A stretch of DNA of 64,000 bases from Lantana camara (lineage: Eukaryota; Streptophyta; Magnoliopsida; Lamiales; Verbenaceae): contig CM074865.1 of the NCBI GenBank assembly GCA_037501455.1, positions 15,384,501 through 15,448,500 of the forward strand, read 5' to 3'. Numbering within the stretch: the stretch's first letter is position 1; each line of letters begins with the position of its first letter. The translations under genes and the position numbers were made by a program. Below, one piece after another: positions 22,234 through 36,200 of the stretch. The notes below the pieces were generated by a model. The model did no database searches, had not been told where the DNA came from, and saw only the letters and a program-made list of their open reading frames with translations.

Positions 22234-22933
22234 ATGGGGCATAAGTTTATCAATCTCTTCGTGGTTCTCACTCTTCTGTTCTCCTTGGCGCACGCCTCCC
22301 GGCCTCATCGATCTATGGTGGAAACCTCCCTCAAGGTTAGTTTTCGATCCACGAAGTGATAAGGGGAAGTTTTGATTTACTATAAATTCATCCTAAAGTT
22401 TCAATATTCATGTAAATTTTGTGAAAATGTTGATTAAAAAAGGCGTAACGAGTATCAATCAGACATTAATCCACATCGACTCTTACAAAGATGGACAGCA
22501 GGACTTAGTGGTGTGAACATTACTAAAGATTTTACGTGAATAGTGAAATTACTTGCGGTATATTTGTGAAAATAAAAATTGAAAAAATAAATCTTAATCT
22601 AGTCAAATCTCATTAATCGTAAATTTAATTCGTCCTATAACAGCACAACACATTATCCGCAACGACCTACGTGCCGCCGTGACATTCATAAATCTGAAAA
22701 GTAAATGTTAATATTTGTATTATGAATCGATTAAATTTTCTTTGTTATGTTTTATCTAAATCTCTCTTTGTGTTTAATAGGATGCAGAGATGGAGAACAT
22801 AGGACTTGAAGAAGCAAACTGTGAATTAGGAGGGGATAAGGAAGAGTGTTTGATGCGCAGAACATTGAATGCCCACGTTGATTATATCTACACACAGAGA
22901 CACCCAAAGAACCCACCACCCTCGAATCCTTGA
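22234..22933 (+). CDS. PSK: Phytosulfokine precursor (PSK peptide hormone)
   Basis: There are two exons: 22234-22335 and 22781-22933, with a GT-AG intron of 445 bp (AAG/GTTAGT donor, TTTAATAG acceptor). They join in phase to give 84 residues, the usual size for PSK precursors. Residues 1 to about 22 form a signal peptide (basic start, then LFVVLTLLFSLAHA). A variable acidic pro-region with two cysteines follows. Residues 69-73 (22883-22897) are YIYTQ, the exact phytosulfokine pentapeptide, preceded by the Asp needed for tyrosine sulfation (HVDYIYTQ). In the known family the protein is secreted, sulfated on both Tyr, trimmed by subtilases and perceived by the PSKR receptor kinases in growth and wound/immune signalling. 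A TATA box lies 88 bp upstream, and AATAAA-like strings follow the stop near 22960 and 23018. Neither exon is long enough to stand out as a large ORF. Confidence 0.95.
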
Positions 22934-24684
22934 ACAAGTTTTATTTGTTCCAAAATAATTAAATAAATATCATGATTTCTCTTCTACCAAGTATACTTGC
23001 AAATGAAATTTGGAAGGAGAAATAAACATTATTATTTAATTACCTCCCAATTTGGCTTGCAATAATTAGTCATTCTTTTGATTTTGTTAATTTATTTGAG
23101 AAAACTATAACAATATTATTATAGCGTTTTTTTAATTATAAAAAATTGTAAGTATATTGAAGAAATTAAACTTTCAAATCATAATGAGTTAGTTAATTTA
23201 ATCGATTTAATTTTGATTAAGGTAAAACATTAAATATAGCCCCTTATTATGCATGTTTACGGCAAAATTTATTCTAACTCAAATTTGGATAGTTCAAATT
23301 AATAAATATCATGAGAAAATAGGTATTTTGCATTTGTCATATGATTGGTAGAAATTTTACAAAAAACGACTAAAATACTAATTTAATTTATATCTCTTTT
23401 TTTTCTTCAGTGGTTTTGCGGAAGACTCGTCTGCGTAACTGTAATAAACCTAGCAAACAACAAAAAATAATTAAATCTTATATAGTTGATGGCGACAATA
23501 CGTGGATATAATAGTAGTTACAGCTATTAGGACCAAAAATGTAGAGCATCCGAAATGATAACGAGAAAACAACAATTCAAAACTTTGGAAACACAGCTTA
23601 CCCACGCACGAGTTCCATCCAAATAACTTTCTAGTGTATACTGCATCGATACAGATACCGAAATACGAACTTAGTAATTTAAATTCTTTTCTTAAATTTA
23701 CCACGTAAAAGATGTGTGATCCGCGTGCTCAACCCGACATGATGTAATAAAATAATATTTTTAGAAGTATTCGTGCATCATATCTTTCACCGTAATATTT
23801 TTTTTATCAATTACAAGAAGGAAAAAAATAAAAAAAATTTGGATTATTTATTTATTTTATTTTGTTTGAGGTGAAATTTGTTAAGGACCACAATATTTCT
23901 GGCATGGCTGTGTTGTTATATCATGACAAGAGCATCTCCTGTGCCCATCCCATAACATGTTAGCTTATCCAACACTTTCATCTCTATACTCATTTCTTGA
24001 ATTAATTCTTTTTTACTTGCTCAGGGAATGTTTCATCAATTTGTGGGGCTAAAGCCAGCTTAACCAATAATTTATAATTCAAAATTCATTGCTGAAAAAT
24101 AAATAAAATACTTGTTTTAATGCCTTTCTTATTATAAGGTTTTCTTCCATTTTTTGAATATTATCAATAAAATAAAATACAGCCCATCTCCTTTTTATTC
24201 CTTTGCGAACAACACAAACAATAATTACGTATTCAATCCTTGAAATCGATAGACCTGATTTTAATTTTAATTTATTTTTTTCTTTTTTTTTTTTTTTTGG
24301 GTGGGGGCCTAAAGATAACCCCAAGAATTGTATGGTAATACGTAAGAAGTACTTAAATTTAGGTCCATGCACATGCAGTTTCTTCTTAAATGGCTATTGA
24401 ATGACATTGACCAGCCTTATTATATAAGGGCAAGTTTGATTTGTGTTATTAGGAATCAATCGGCCTACTGTTAGCCCCTTGAAGCTTCGGATCGCATGAG
24501 CACGCGTACGCGTTTGCCTTGAAGCAACGTTTTGTGGTTGGTTAAAATCAGCATGTATCGGGATGCAAAGGAAGTTGACCCTAAAACACACACGAACCTT
24601 TACTCAATCAAACACAAGAGTTTGTGAGAGAGTGTTGGCTGACAGAGAAATCAGGCCGAACAGTAGGCAAAAGACTAAGTAAAA
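22934..24684. other. Intergenic DNA
   Basis: This holds the PSK 3' UTR and then AT-rich DNA with a T-run at about 24280-24300. I see no supported gene or recognisable element. Confidence 0.5.
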
Positions 24685-25362
24685 TCTATACTATATAAAA
24701 AAGGAAGTGTCTTTTCTCTCACAAACGGCGGTTTTCTGAGGGTGACAGACCAGTTTTTTGAACTACCTATCTTGCCCTCAATAATATTACTAAGCATGTG
24801 TAAGATTAATGAATTTTTTTGGAATTTGGCTACTCACGTAATTTGTGAATTCTGACGTTAAGTATTATCAAAACTTCCTTCTAAAAATATCATGATCTAA
24901 AATTCCTTTTGTCATTATCCACATCTTAGAACAATAATGTATCAGTTTTTCTCCGAGTAATAACTCCCATTTTGTTTTTCTATTCTTCAATTTTTTTTCT
25001 ATTTATTTTTAATTTTTAGGTTGCGATCTTCACATGACAAAGATGAGCAATTGCTTGAGATCTTCACATGACAAAGAGGAGTAATTACTTGAGACTCAAC
25101 TCTGGTTCGACTTTAATGAAAACTAAGAAGGGACTTTCGGTACGTATTTATAAAATTGAGTTGTTTTCTTCTTCCTCTTTCTTTATTTATTAATTTAATT
25201 TGTATTTTGCAATTAGTAAAAGACAGTCAAGTTTTGGTGAATTTTGCTATCAAATTCACCATATTGATAAAGATTAAAATATATTTATTTTATTTTTTTA
25301 AGTGAAATACAAATTGCATCAAGTTTTTTATGCACGTAGGGACGGCGTGCGTCGCTGACTAG
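24685..25362 (+). mobile_element. Short non-autonomous Helitron (678 bp)
   Basis: It starts TCTATACTATATAAAAAAGG, a common plant Helitron 5' end, and ends CTAG after a short GCACG...CGTGC stem (25332-25350). It sits between A and T, as Helitrons insert in AT. It carries no Rep/helicase sequence. Inside, a 34-bp unit (GATCTTCACATGACAAAG...) is duplicated in tandem at 25025-25092. Confidence 0.75.
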
Positions 25363-26120
25363 TCTTACATAAAAGATCACCCCATCTCGCCTACTTAGTG
25401 GTAGCTGCGAAGATGTTTGTTTTTTGCTACAAGTGTGTACGGACCTGTATATGTTAGTAAACGGTGAAAAAGAATATAAAAACTAATGTTTCATCTCAAA
25501 AATCAAAGGGGGTTAAATGTAATTAGTTAAAAGGTGAGTTGAAGAGATAATAGTGTGGAATGAGTCACCAGTCACCACCTACCAAAGAGTATTTGGAATT
25601 AAATGTGGTCTGTGTTAATATCAATGCCATGTTATGTCTGATATGGGCACCTTTACAAATTGGCCAATATTTAGGGGACCACTAAATACAAATCACATAT
25701 TACATACGTGTGCAATTTTGTATCAAGATTTAAACAAAAGAGACAAAAAAATTCAACCTACATGCCAAGATTGGCCTCATGAGTTCTTATTGATTTGGCC
25801 AAAGAAACAAAGGAACTAGTACGAGTCAAATTTTTAACCAACATCATTCATGGTGTTTTAATTCATTACTCAAACATTTATTTGAGGATATCAAGCTTAT
25901 GAGAGTTCTAAATAGTTTAAATTAAATTCCAAAATTTTTGAGATTTGTGGTGCTGCAATTTCAACAAAGTTATCGAAATATATTGGGATACGATTATCAT
26001 TCAACTATTAGTACATAACATATCAATATTAAACACAAAGCATCTGATCCTTATCTAAAACGAATAAAATCATAACTTTGTAACTTATAAATTTCGCAAT
26101 TACTCACACTTTTACATCAA
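25363..26120. other. AT-rich spacer between two Helitrons
   Basis: I see no gene. The small open frame near 25634 has no coding features. Confidence 0.5.
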
Positions 26121-29100
26121 CTAGTAAAAACAATGTGCGTTGCACATTAAATGCACGATTTATCTAATTATTTATAATTATTAATATATTAAATTAAATT
26201 ATTTAAAATATCAACTTTTTAGAATAATTAGTGCTCAATTGAAACTTAATTTTTAATATAACTCTCAACTATATAAATAAAAAAGTTATAGTTTCAAACT
26301 AACAATCCTCCTATGATGCACGAACACGTTTAAAAATATTAGTTTATTGTGCGTTTGTGTTGGATACTGTGTCAAATATCTCCTCGCCTGTTAAACATAA
26401 AAATCAATTTGTATTGTATCATATTTGTGTTCATGCATAATAGACACCATCTCATAAACAAAAAATTTTATAAGGTATATTGTAAAATTAGCATGAAAAA
26501 ATAAATTATAATTTATATTTATTTCTTATTTGACTCTATATATTTAGTTTGATATGTAAAATTCGTTCATCATCTTTGGTGTAGATTAAATGAATCTTAT
26601 TTTTAATTTTTAAGTTATCCTAATTTACTTAAATACTTATTTTTAAGGAATGTAACACTTTATAAGAGATATTTAGTGTTAATAATATTTGTCCCCACCA
26701 AGTTAAGAAATTACAATATCGCTCAAATCATCTCGAATCCGACTTAAAATTCTTTTATATAAAGTAAGATCTAGAAGGTGGATCTCATCCCGAAGCTATA
26801 AGTCGAGGATTAGAGGCTTTTAAAGCTCAGTAATGATTGTCTTATGGGTAGGCATTGAAATCTTCTTTCTCGATACCATCTTAAAAGTAGATAAAAATGG
26901 GAAGAAAAAAATTAGAAACGCGTACAAAGTTGGATCGAGATAAAGCGTTTCGACCAACTTCTCTCAAGCTTGTCTTTCGAAACTCAGATTAAAACAACTT
27001 TTCGCACGATACTTGCTCAGACTCACTCAATATGCTCTTCATTAAAAATAACTTCTAAAAATGATTGAAAAGCCCTATTTACAGGGAATGGAAAAAACAA
27101 AACATTGTCATGATTATTGTATGGCAAGTTGATTTGCGTGTAAATGACGCCTCTATAAGTTTAAAGACCGTCAGCCCGCCAGCTCTACCTGGTGATCTTT
27201 GGGGGCTTATGATGTGGCATAATGTCACGAAGATACCTACCAAAGCGTGGAATGAAACAAAGCACGACGTATCAGTTTTATTTAGTTGCATGTTCGACCT
27301 CCCTCCCGACCCAAGATAGAGGGGGCCAATTTATGCCTGAGAAAACGAACGGGTGACAAAGTCTCTCGACCTCCCCAGTTGAGATGCAAGTCAAGGATCA
27401 TGCAAGATGTGCATTAAATGCAGATAATCTCCTGACCTATTTCGCTTAAGTGCACCATACCTACAACCATCAACTCTATAGATGCATTTAATGCACATTA
27501 AGTATGTGTACTTAGGCATGTACAAAGGCCCACCACCATAATACTCGTAGAATTCATCTCAGTTGGTAAGCACATCCATTGCACTTTTCGAGTACTTTTA
27601 TTTACTTATAAGATTCTCGAGCTAATTGTTGATTTAGGCATCAGGGGATTTATGTCATCATGACCACCTGTGACCCGACATAGTTCACTATTTTTTTCCC
27701 TTGTCCCATTTTCAGGTTGAGAAGACTTTCTTTCAAATAAATTATTGAGTCATCAAGCTGATCGATTCAGCAACTTCATCAGCCACCAAATTCCGACATG
27801 ATCATATAATATAACATTAATTATAATATAACAAATATTTTTTTTCATATTAGCAAATTATATTAACAAAATATTAGCCATATTATCTATTAATTGATTA
27901 TAACAAAAAAAAAAAAATAGTAACAATAATGTGTACTAATTATTTCTATGTTATATTATAAATCACCTTCAAACCCTCTACCTCTATATCACATCTCTTT
28001 CTCGTCTCTCTCTCTATCCCCCAAGCCACCACTGTGGCAATATCCCAAAATCATTTTTTCTCGATCAAATCTCGCTTCTTTCAACTGTCTTTGTTTTTAT
28101 CCTCTCGATCAAATCTTGTTCTCAACTATTTTTCGATAGTTCACTCAATATTAATATCGTCATCACTACGTTTGATTATGTCTATAATCTACTAACAATT
28201 AATCTTTCTTAAACATGATCAATTGTTTAGAAAGACAATATATCTCATTTGATAATAGAAATTTTATTCTTTAATATTTATGTTCATTCGCTCTAATACA
28301 ATTTTATTAAATTTATATTGAAGCAGTATAATTTTAATATTACAACATATAAAGTATTTGGTTGTGTGCACCATTATTTACATAAAACCTTTTTAGTCCG
28401 ATAGGATGTTACTTTTGTTGATAAAAAAAGATTTGTGCACTTCACGTGGGTCGTTAGGAGTGTTTTAGGTGATATGCGACCAATTCTAGTCATATTTAGG
28501 AGTTAAATTATTCGTAAATTAGTTAGTAAAGTAGAAGTCAATCCAAGATTTTTTTTCAATAAATATAGTTAGAATTGATAACATTCCGCTTAAAACACAA
28601 GTAGTAAATTCCACCAATGGCGCATATGAAACGTTCATGTCTTTTCCGTCCAAAAAGTTATTAGTGGAACTTAAATTGTAACTTCATTAAAATATTGAGA
28701 CTAAAAGTTAAATAAAAATATCGGACCTACACTAAAATTTTAAGCCATGTGGTAATAAAATTGTATTTTTTAAAAAAATTTATATTGTTAAAAGAATTTT
28801 TCAATCCCAAAATATATTATTATATAACTCATATATCAGATTTTTATAAAATGAGAGATATAAGTTTTAGCAATATTCAATTGAAAACACTCCTTTGTCA
28901 AAATTTATAATATGCATTATTTTGTTGTCTTTCAATTTGTTAGATGTCTCTTATTATAATAAACACTTTAAATTGTAGGTTTTAAAATTGAAATTTTTGG
29001 CATGTTAGTTTCACAGGCTTTAGTAATATGTAATTGAAAACATTCCATTTGCCAAAATTTATAATGTGATTAATTTATTGTCTTTTAATTCGTTAGACAT

Positions 29101-29438
29101 CTCTTATTATAACAAACACTTTAAATTGTAGGCAAAATTGACATCTTATATTGTTAAATTTGAATACAATTAATTAATATCTTAATATTAAAAGAATCCT
29201 TATTGAATTATACATGTTTTTAATCAATTAAAAAAATCTCAATTCTTCTCTATGAAGAGTCCTGTTTTAAGTCAATAAGTAGTTTTTTAATAATTTTTAA
29301 GTTAATAATTTATAATATGTATTTACATAATTATCCTTGATTAAAATTATTCACATAATTATTATGAGGGTATTTTGGCCGATCTCAAAGTTTCAAGAAA
29401 CCAAAAAACCCAACTCGCACTTTTATAATATATATAGA
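26121..29438 (-). mobile_element. Non-autonomous Helitron (about 3.3 kb), minus strand
   Basis: On the minus strand it begins TCTATATATATTATAAAAG (29438 downwards). It ends with a perfect 7-bp hairpin, AATGTGC-AAC-GCACATT (26148-26132), a few bases before CTAG (26124-26121). It is flanked by A at the 5' end and T at the 3' end. No Rep/helicase coding is visible. It contains a GC-richer 1.1-kb segment (26690-27798) that may be a later insertion. Confidence 0.75.
26690..27798. repeat. GC-richer insert in the Helitron, possible solo LTR
   Basis: It begins TGTCCCCACC and ends TTCCGACA, so both strands have TGTC...GACA ends. Base composition differs from the AT-rich flanks. I could not find a 5-bp target duplication at these borders, so the borders and the LTR identity are weak. 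The 84-residue frame at 27065 has no known motif. Confidence 0.3.
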
Positions 29439-29812
29439 TCAATCAAATAAGGTGATTGTTGCGACAATATACGCTACTAACTCGTTCTTTTAATTTACTA
29501 TACTCATAAGTTTCAACAAGCAAAACTGCATCGTACATGTCAACGGCACAATGTTAACGTACATCCGAGGGTGTAAAACTGTAACCGGGAATTGACCGGG
29601 GTAGTTCCCCTATGTCTCCATCTTCCTCAAAACTACATATATATTGATTCAAATTATATAACATATTTTTAAAATTCAAATGTTTTTTCAACCCCCAACT
29701 CCTCACCACCCAATAACGCTCCAAAAAGAAATAAAAAAATGTATTCTACAATTTGTAAAAACTTTTATCTTAGCCCATTCTTTAAAAATAGGAGATAAAA
29801 CAAACATCAAAC

Positions 29813-29821
29813 TATATATAA
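29813..29821 (+). promoter_or_regulatory. Probable TATA box of the DUF4378 gene
   Basis: TATATATAA followed by GAGG, about 340 bp upstream of the ATG at 30164. This would give a 5' UTR of about 320 nt that contains CA-rich and CT-rich stretches. Confidence 0.45.
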
Positions 29822-30163
29822 GAGGTGCATTGTGAGATCACTTTTAGTTCTTTTCAGCATAACAAAGTGACATATATCCTGGAAAACTCCTTAAGTATCT
29901 CAGGCTTTGTCACACACAAAAGCCAAAAAGTCAGAGAAAAAGCATAGGCCCATCCCTCAAATTTATGTCTCTGAGCTTTACTCTCTCCAATCTTCTTCTG
30001 TCATTGATGATCACTAATCCCAAAACTCAACACACAAGTCCATTGTCCCTCTTCATTATTGCACCCTCTGCAACAAAACTATAACTGCTCCTTATCTATT
30101 AATTTGTCCACAACACACACACACACTTAACTCACTCATTCTTGTACACAAATTCCTGAAACC

Positions 30164-31513
30164 ATGCCCAAACTTCTTGGACAGTTCCTCCAAGAGCCGC
30201 AGGAGCCGTTTGCGTTGGAGGTGTACCTTCTCGAAAGAGGGTGTCGCAGGGGCACGGCCCGCAGTGCGAGGTCCGTGTTATGCAGGTCTGCTAAGTTTTT
30301 GAAGAGTTCGAACATGAAGAGGAGAAGAGATGCTGTTCCCAATTGCTCGAACTTTCTTAGAGACGTATTCAGCCAGTTCTTGATGGTGAATAATAGTCGT
30401 AAATTGAAGAATGGAGGTTCACGAAATGCAGCTGCACATTGTCCGGAAGGAGATGTTAGACGGTCCGAGCGATATGGGAATTTTCCATTGGAGAAGGAGG
30501 TAAAAATGGAGTTTTTTTCTGTCTTGGAAATTGGTTTTATCTATTCACATATGGTTATTAATGAAGCTAACAGGTTGGTGCAGATACTAATTGGAAATGG
30601 ACAGCTGTGGAAGATAACAAGCAACTCAGCCCTGTATCAGTCCTTGAAGAAACTGAATCAGATGAAGTTTCACCACTTCATTACAGTAAGTTCAGAGAAA
30701 CAAATACATATATTATATTTATGAATAATTCCATCAACATATCCTGAGGTATGACCTATTACACAAACTTTCCCTAAAAATTTGGGAAATTACAAATACT
30801 TCCCCTGCCAAAAACTTTGTATTAGATCTGCATCAATGAATTTTGATGCAAAAAATTACCGTATTTTCTCATAAACAGTTAATGGTCAAAATATGCAGCA
30901 TGCGTTCATCCAATGTTAGAGAAAAATTCTATAATTTCTTAAATTCTCAAGGGAGGTTTGTGTAATTAGGAAGAACCCCAATGTATGCCCATGTAACTCT
31001 ATACTTTATTTATAAATAAGAGAGCAAAATTTTCAAGATTTCAAAGTATTACAAAAACTTTCAGCACAAGGGGAATCCTCAGCCTCAACCTCAACCTCAG
31101 CATCTCAATGCAAATTGAAGCAGCCAACAAAACATCATAGTACATTCCAAGAACTGCAAGAACTCACGGGCCTGTGTTCGTATTCTCAGTACATTATAAA
31201 CCGAAGGGCCTTGCTGCAGACAAAGCAGCTTCTGATAGATTGCGTGAGAGAAGTGATAGAAAGCCATGGAAAAAGAGACGAAAGAAGAGAAATATTGGGA
31301 GCTGATGAGCTGAGGAAGCTTTTCTGTGAGAATGTATGGCTATGGAGCCACGAATCGGCGGATGAAACCAACATAATTCATCATCATTTATTGGATTCTG
31401 CTGAAGAATGGAGTGCTGATTATGAGCAGCAAAAGATGGATTTCTCAATGGATGTTGGTAGTGCTATTTTGGAGGATGTTATCAATGAGATTGTAATATG
31501 CATGTTAGCCTGA
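30164..31513 (+). CDS. DUF4378-domain protein (three exons, 298 aa)
   Basis: Exons 30164-30499, 30574-30685 and 31065-31513 join in phase with GT-AG introns of 74 and 379 bp. The N-terminus (MPKLLGQFLQEPQEPFALE) is a plant motif seen at the start of short DUF4378 proteins. The second exon encodes QLSPVSVLEETESDEVSPLH, matching the SPVSVLE motif of TRM/LONGIFOLIA-related proteins. The C-terminal third is the DUF4378 domain: LLIDCVREVIESHG, then a Trp-rich middle, then SMDVGSAILEDVINEIV. Family members include microtubule and cortical-division-site proteins, but most are uncharacterised. The role here is inferred only from the motifs. The second exon and both splice sites are supported by the motif crossing them, not by RNA data. 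The Helitron ends 725 bp upstream. Confidence 0.85.
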
Positions 31514-33280
31514 TTAAAAACAAATGTAATATGACAATTTCTAGGTTAGGTTATAAGATTCATTATAAACCAATATTCGAAATTACTCTTAAGAGCTTGT
31601 AAATCTTGCAGCAGTTATTCAAGAATAATTGCACTGTTATACTTTAAAAGTTCGCCTAATTATACAAAATTCCTACGAGAATTGAGAATTTTACAGAAAT
31701 TTCATATTAACAAAGTGTCACAACTCAGGTGTGTCGGTCTAATTATCTATTTTATATTTGAACTTGGTGATGCACCTTCCCGCCCTTATCGATCCCTAGC
31801 AATTCTATAATATTTTAAGATATATTCGTATATAATAATAAATTGAGGGAAAAAAAAACAGGTTTGCCCCCTAAACTATAATCATTTTTCAATTTTGTAT
31901 CTGTTATAGACCAAATAGGAAAATTTATCCCAAAATATTAGTCTGATAGGAGAGAGAGCCCATTTAATGTATAAACCCCACACCAATTATTTAGACAACC
32001 GATATGGGACAAGTCTCATACCTTACAATTGATCCACGGTCATGACAGTATTCAAACTTTGAAATATTCAAATTGTCATCCAAATTTTACCCGAATTTGT
32101 AAATTGTCATCTCATATTGTTTTGATGTTACCATATGATCGATTTTCTATGAAAAATTAATAATTTTCAATAAAAAATTCACACCAAGACGATGACAATT
32201 TTAACATAAAATATTTCGAAAAATTTTAAAAATAATCATAGTTTTGATGTCAACTCATTTTTTCCTCTAATAAATTCAACCCTCTTGGATCGAGCAAATA
32301 TAATGAATTTTCAAATGTTTATCGAGAAAGAAAAGGTATTTCCAGAATTATCTTGTACGCGAAATCTTTATAGTCTATACCAATTATGGGTCAACGTTTC
32401 TTTTAGTCCAGCTCAAAAACCTAAACAATGTCTTGAGGTCTTGCAAGTTGCGTCATATAATCCCTCAAAGTTTGATGGAAATTAAATTGATGACATTGAT
32501 GTTTCAACTGTCCCAGAATTATGCAGAAACTGAGAGAGATAGATAGATAGATGCCTATACCTAGAGTCACATGATCAAGGACCTTCATAGCAGCTACAAC
32601 ACCAAAAACACAACGAAAGAAAAACGGGACTCTTCATTTGAAATAGAAACATTGAAGTCTAAGTTGACGTAGGATAGTTGAGCATAGTGTATAACTATGT
32701 AATTTCAATTTTGTTAGATGGGGGGAAAAATGAAGTTAATTTGATTGACGCCGTGTATAAGTATCATTGAATTAACAAACTACTCCAACTTGCAAACCGT
32801 CATCTAACATTTACATTTGTGACATATCACCATCTGAACTTATTTTTTAGTATTTTTTAGTAATTTGTAGGACTGGAAAACCAAAGTGGCAGCTTGAATC
32901 AAACCAAATCAAGCCAACCCCCAAAATACAGGCTCGTTGAGCTCGACCTAGATCGAAAATTGAACACTCTAATCTAGTGTTTTTCTGGCCAAGCTCGGCC
33001 CGAAACAATCCCCTACCTTGGAGGAAAGATATTTGATTATTTCCCATCAGCATGCATACGATCTAGGTTACACTAGTTTACACGACTTCAAGATGTCACT
33101 TTCAGTCACCAAATAATCCTAAATCTGGGCAAAATTTTAAGCATAGATTCTACATCATATACATAATTTAAATGTGTTTTGTGTGATCTAACATAATATG
33201 GGCCGCTAAAAGAGGAAAACAGATCCAAAATCAGCTTACATAAGTTGAAAGGAAAAGACTTCTTCACGGTTCAGACATGA
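31514..33280. other. Intergenic DNA between convergent genes
   Basis: This holds the 3' ends of the DUF4378 gene (plus) and PRP40 (minus). Fragments reminiscent of degenerate MITE arms lie around 31860-32240 and 32760-32860. A short GATA microsatellite is at about 32535-32551. No gene is seen. Confidence 0.5.
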
Positions 33281-36200
33281 CTATTGGATTTCCCCATCCT
33301 CACCCAGCTCACCATCTTCAAGCTCCTCATTACCACCGCTTCTTCGAGACTCTCTTCTATGTTTCTTATGCCTACTCTCGCTATCAGATTCATATTCGTG
33401 CTGGTGAAACATCACAAGTATATTAGATTACAGAAGTGGACCATTGCAATTGGGAAAATAGATGGAGTTGATTCAAAAGTACCTTTCTCGACTTTTTACG
33501 GTCACTTCCATGCCTACGAGATCTTTTTGTGTCGTCCTTTTCATCTTTATCAGAGCTGACATCGTCAGTTGTGCTCTGATGACGTTTCCTGTGCTTCCTC
33601 TCTTTGTCCTTTTCCCGTTTTTGATCATCTTTGTGGCCATGAATTTCCTCACCATCCACATCTTCCATGTCTTCATCCTTTCTTGAATTATCTTTTCCCT
33701 TGTCTTTCTCTCTTCTCTCTTTATCTTTTCTCTTATCTTTCTCCTCCCGCTCCCTCTCTTTTTTGGCCTGCAGAATCAGGAACAAATGACTCAGAAATGC
33801 CGGCAATTTTGATTGCCTGAAGATTCAATATCTTAAACCATGAACTCTAAAAGATAAATAGCTGGTGAATTGCATGTAATAACTATTAGCCCATTAAAAA
33901 TGTCAATTATATTAGAGGTCTCAATTATAGTAGTGCTAGAAATGATTTTATATCAGGAGATAATAGAACGAAATCGGCTTGAAGCATATAAGCGATCCTA
34001 GCAATACTTTCAGCCACATATTAAATCAACATGGCATATAAAAACTCCCTATTTAGGCATCCAGACTTTAATTACCTTTTCTTCCTCTCGCTTGCGCTCC
34101 TTTTCCTTCTTATCTAGCAAGCGAGAGATATATTCATCAAATATCTCCCTGCATAAGCTTTCTTCTCCGATGGACCTGGAAAGAATGCAACAGGATTGAA
34201 ACAAAATTCCAATTTCAAACACACATATTCTCCAATTGGGAAGTACTTACCTATACTCTGAGCTATCCTCAACAAGAGGTTTACATTCCTCCCATGTAGA
34301 CAGCACATTTATTTCCTTGAAAAGGTGAAAAAATTAAAAGAAATTAGGCAATAATTATCAGGAAAAATAATTGGAGAACCACAAAACAAAAACACACTTC
34401 TTGCATCTCAAATACATCTCACATACCTTGATGGTGCTCAATTTATCAGTGAAATCCTTCGCCAAACGTTTCCGCTTCTTGGCCTCTTTCTCTTCTTTCT
34501 CTTTAGCTCTCTCAATTAGATCTTCGTATATAAGCTGCAATTTCACATGAGCGCTTAGAAATTGCAAAAGCAACCATTAAAATTCAATGCCTAGATTAAA
34601 TTCAAAATCCCAGATTTCAACCAAGAAATAACCTCTGAAACATAAACTTGACAGTGGAGATTTTTTTTTTTTTGAGTGGGTAGAGGAGGTGGGAAGGCAA
34701 CTCCAAAATGCAAAAACTATAGGTTTCCCCAGGAGTAATAAAAATTGAACTGGAAAGATCCAAGTATAATACTTAAGGTCACTGGGGCGGATGACTAGTG
34801 CAAAATGATATAACCATAGAAGAGAGTAAAAGATCAAACCAAGGCTATGGTGGTGAAGTTCTAAAGTGTACGGTTTAGAGAAGCTGAAGCATAATTAGTT
34901 ATTAAGGGTCATAGGAGACTAGTGGATCACTTCCCCATATATTTGTTCCCTCTATGCTTCATTGGATATTTGGCTGGAATCTGTTGCCGCAACCAAGATA
35001 GTTTTCGCCCAAAATTTGATAATTTAAAAAAATAGCAAGTACAAACAATGAGTTAGGGAAATAGTGACTTCGATACCTGTAAATTAATATCAGATACTGA
35101 GAGAGAATGAATGCTCTCTTTAATAGTGGACATAAAATCTTCAAATGTCCACGTTGATGCAATTGTTATCTAGAAACAGCAAATAAGAAACATGTTAAGG
35201 CTCAAAACATAAGAATTACATGGTTATTTGATAGAGGACAAATAACAGAGGACCAACCTTTTCCTGCTTCAGAAAATCCTTTATGTGGGCTTTCTCTTCA
35301 TCATACTGCCAAGCAAACAAAGGAAAATTGTAAGAGTAATACATAAAGCAATTAGCCATTCTAGTTTCAAATAGAAAAGGGCATTGGAGATATTCTTTAA
35401 TAGAAATGGTCAAGCATACATGCATGTCAAATGATCTCCACAAAGAAATGTCCAAAAAAGATGTACAAATAGCAACTTCTGATTTTAAAAACATGTATAG
35501 AGAAATGGAATATCATCAAGTCAGAATGATCTTTGTATATCTGATGTTGAGTAGATGAATTGGATTAATCATTTAGGTTTCGAACAGCAGTCAAAAAAAA
35601 TTCTCCTTTAAACTGGAGCTTTGCACATCTCTGACACTGGTAAAGACATTAGCAGACAAATGACCCAACATGGAAGATAATGATTATCACTGTACTGATA
35701 TCCCCCAAAAAGTCAACTAATTGTTGGATATACAACCTACTAGTGCATACTACCCTGATAGAGGGAAAAGAATTATATAGTTTGTTGACACAATGCTTTG
35801 GTCCAAATTCATATTTCAACACTAGGTCTGACAGCCACAGCCGCAGCCGCAGCCGCATATCAGGCCAAAGCATACAGACATAAGTACCTTTTTCTCCAGT
35901 TCTTCCACCACATCCTCGAACAAATCCTTGGGGGTGGAACCAGATATGTTTGAGGCAACTGCCTCATAAGCCTCAGAATCCTTGACCTGAATGTTAATAA
36001 ACCCATAAGAAACATTGACAAAGAGAGAAATCCAAAAATAGGATGAAAAACAGAACGAACTATTCTTGATCAAGATTCAAGAAACACTGATATGTTTGAT
36101 TAAGAGGAGAAATACTTTCTGACAATAATCTCGCCAGAGAGTTTTAGCATGAAGACTGCCAGCAGCAATATGCTCTTCCATCATCTTGCGAAATGCATCA

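Noticed and set aside
30136..30342. 68-residue minus frame
   Set aside because: It lies opposite the first exon of the DUF4378 gene, which has a conserved start and correct splicing.
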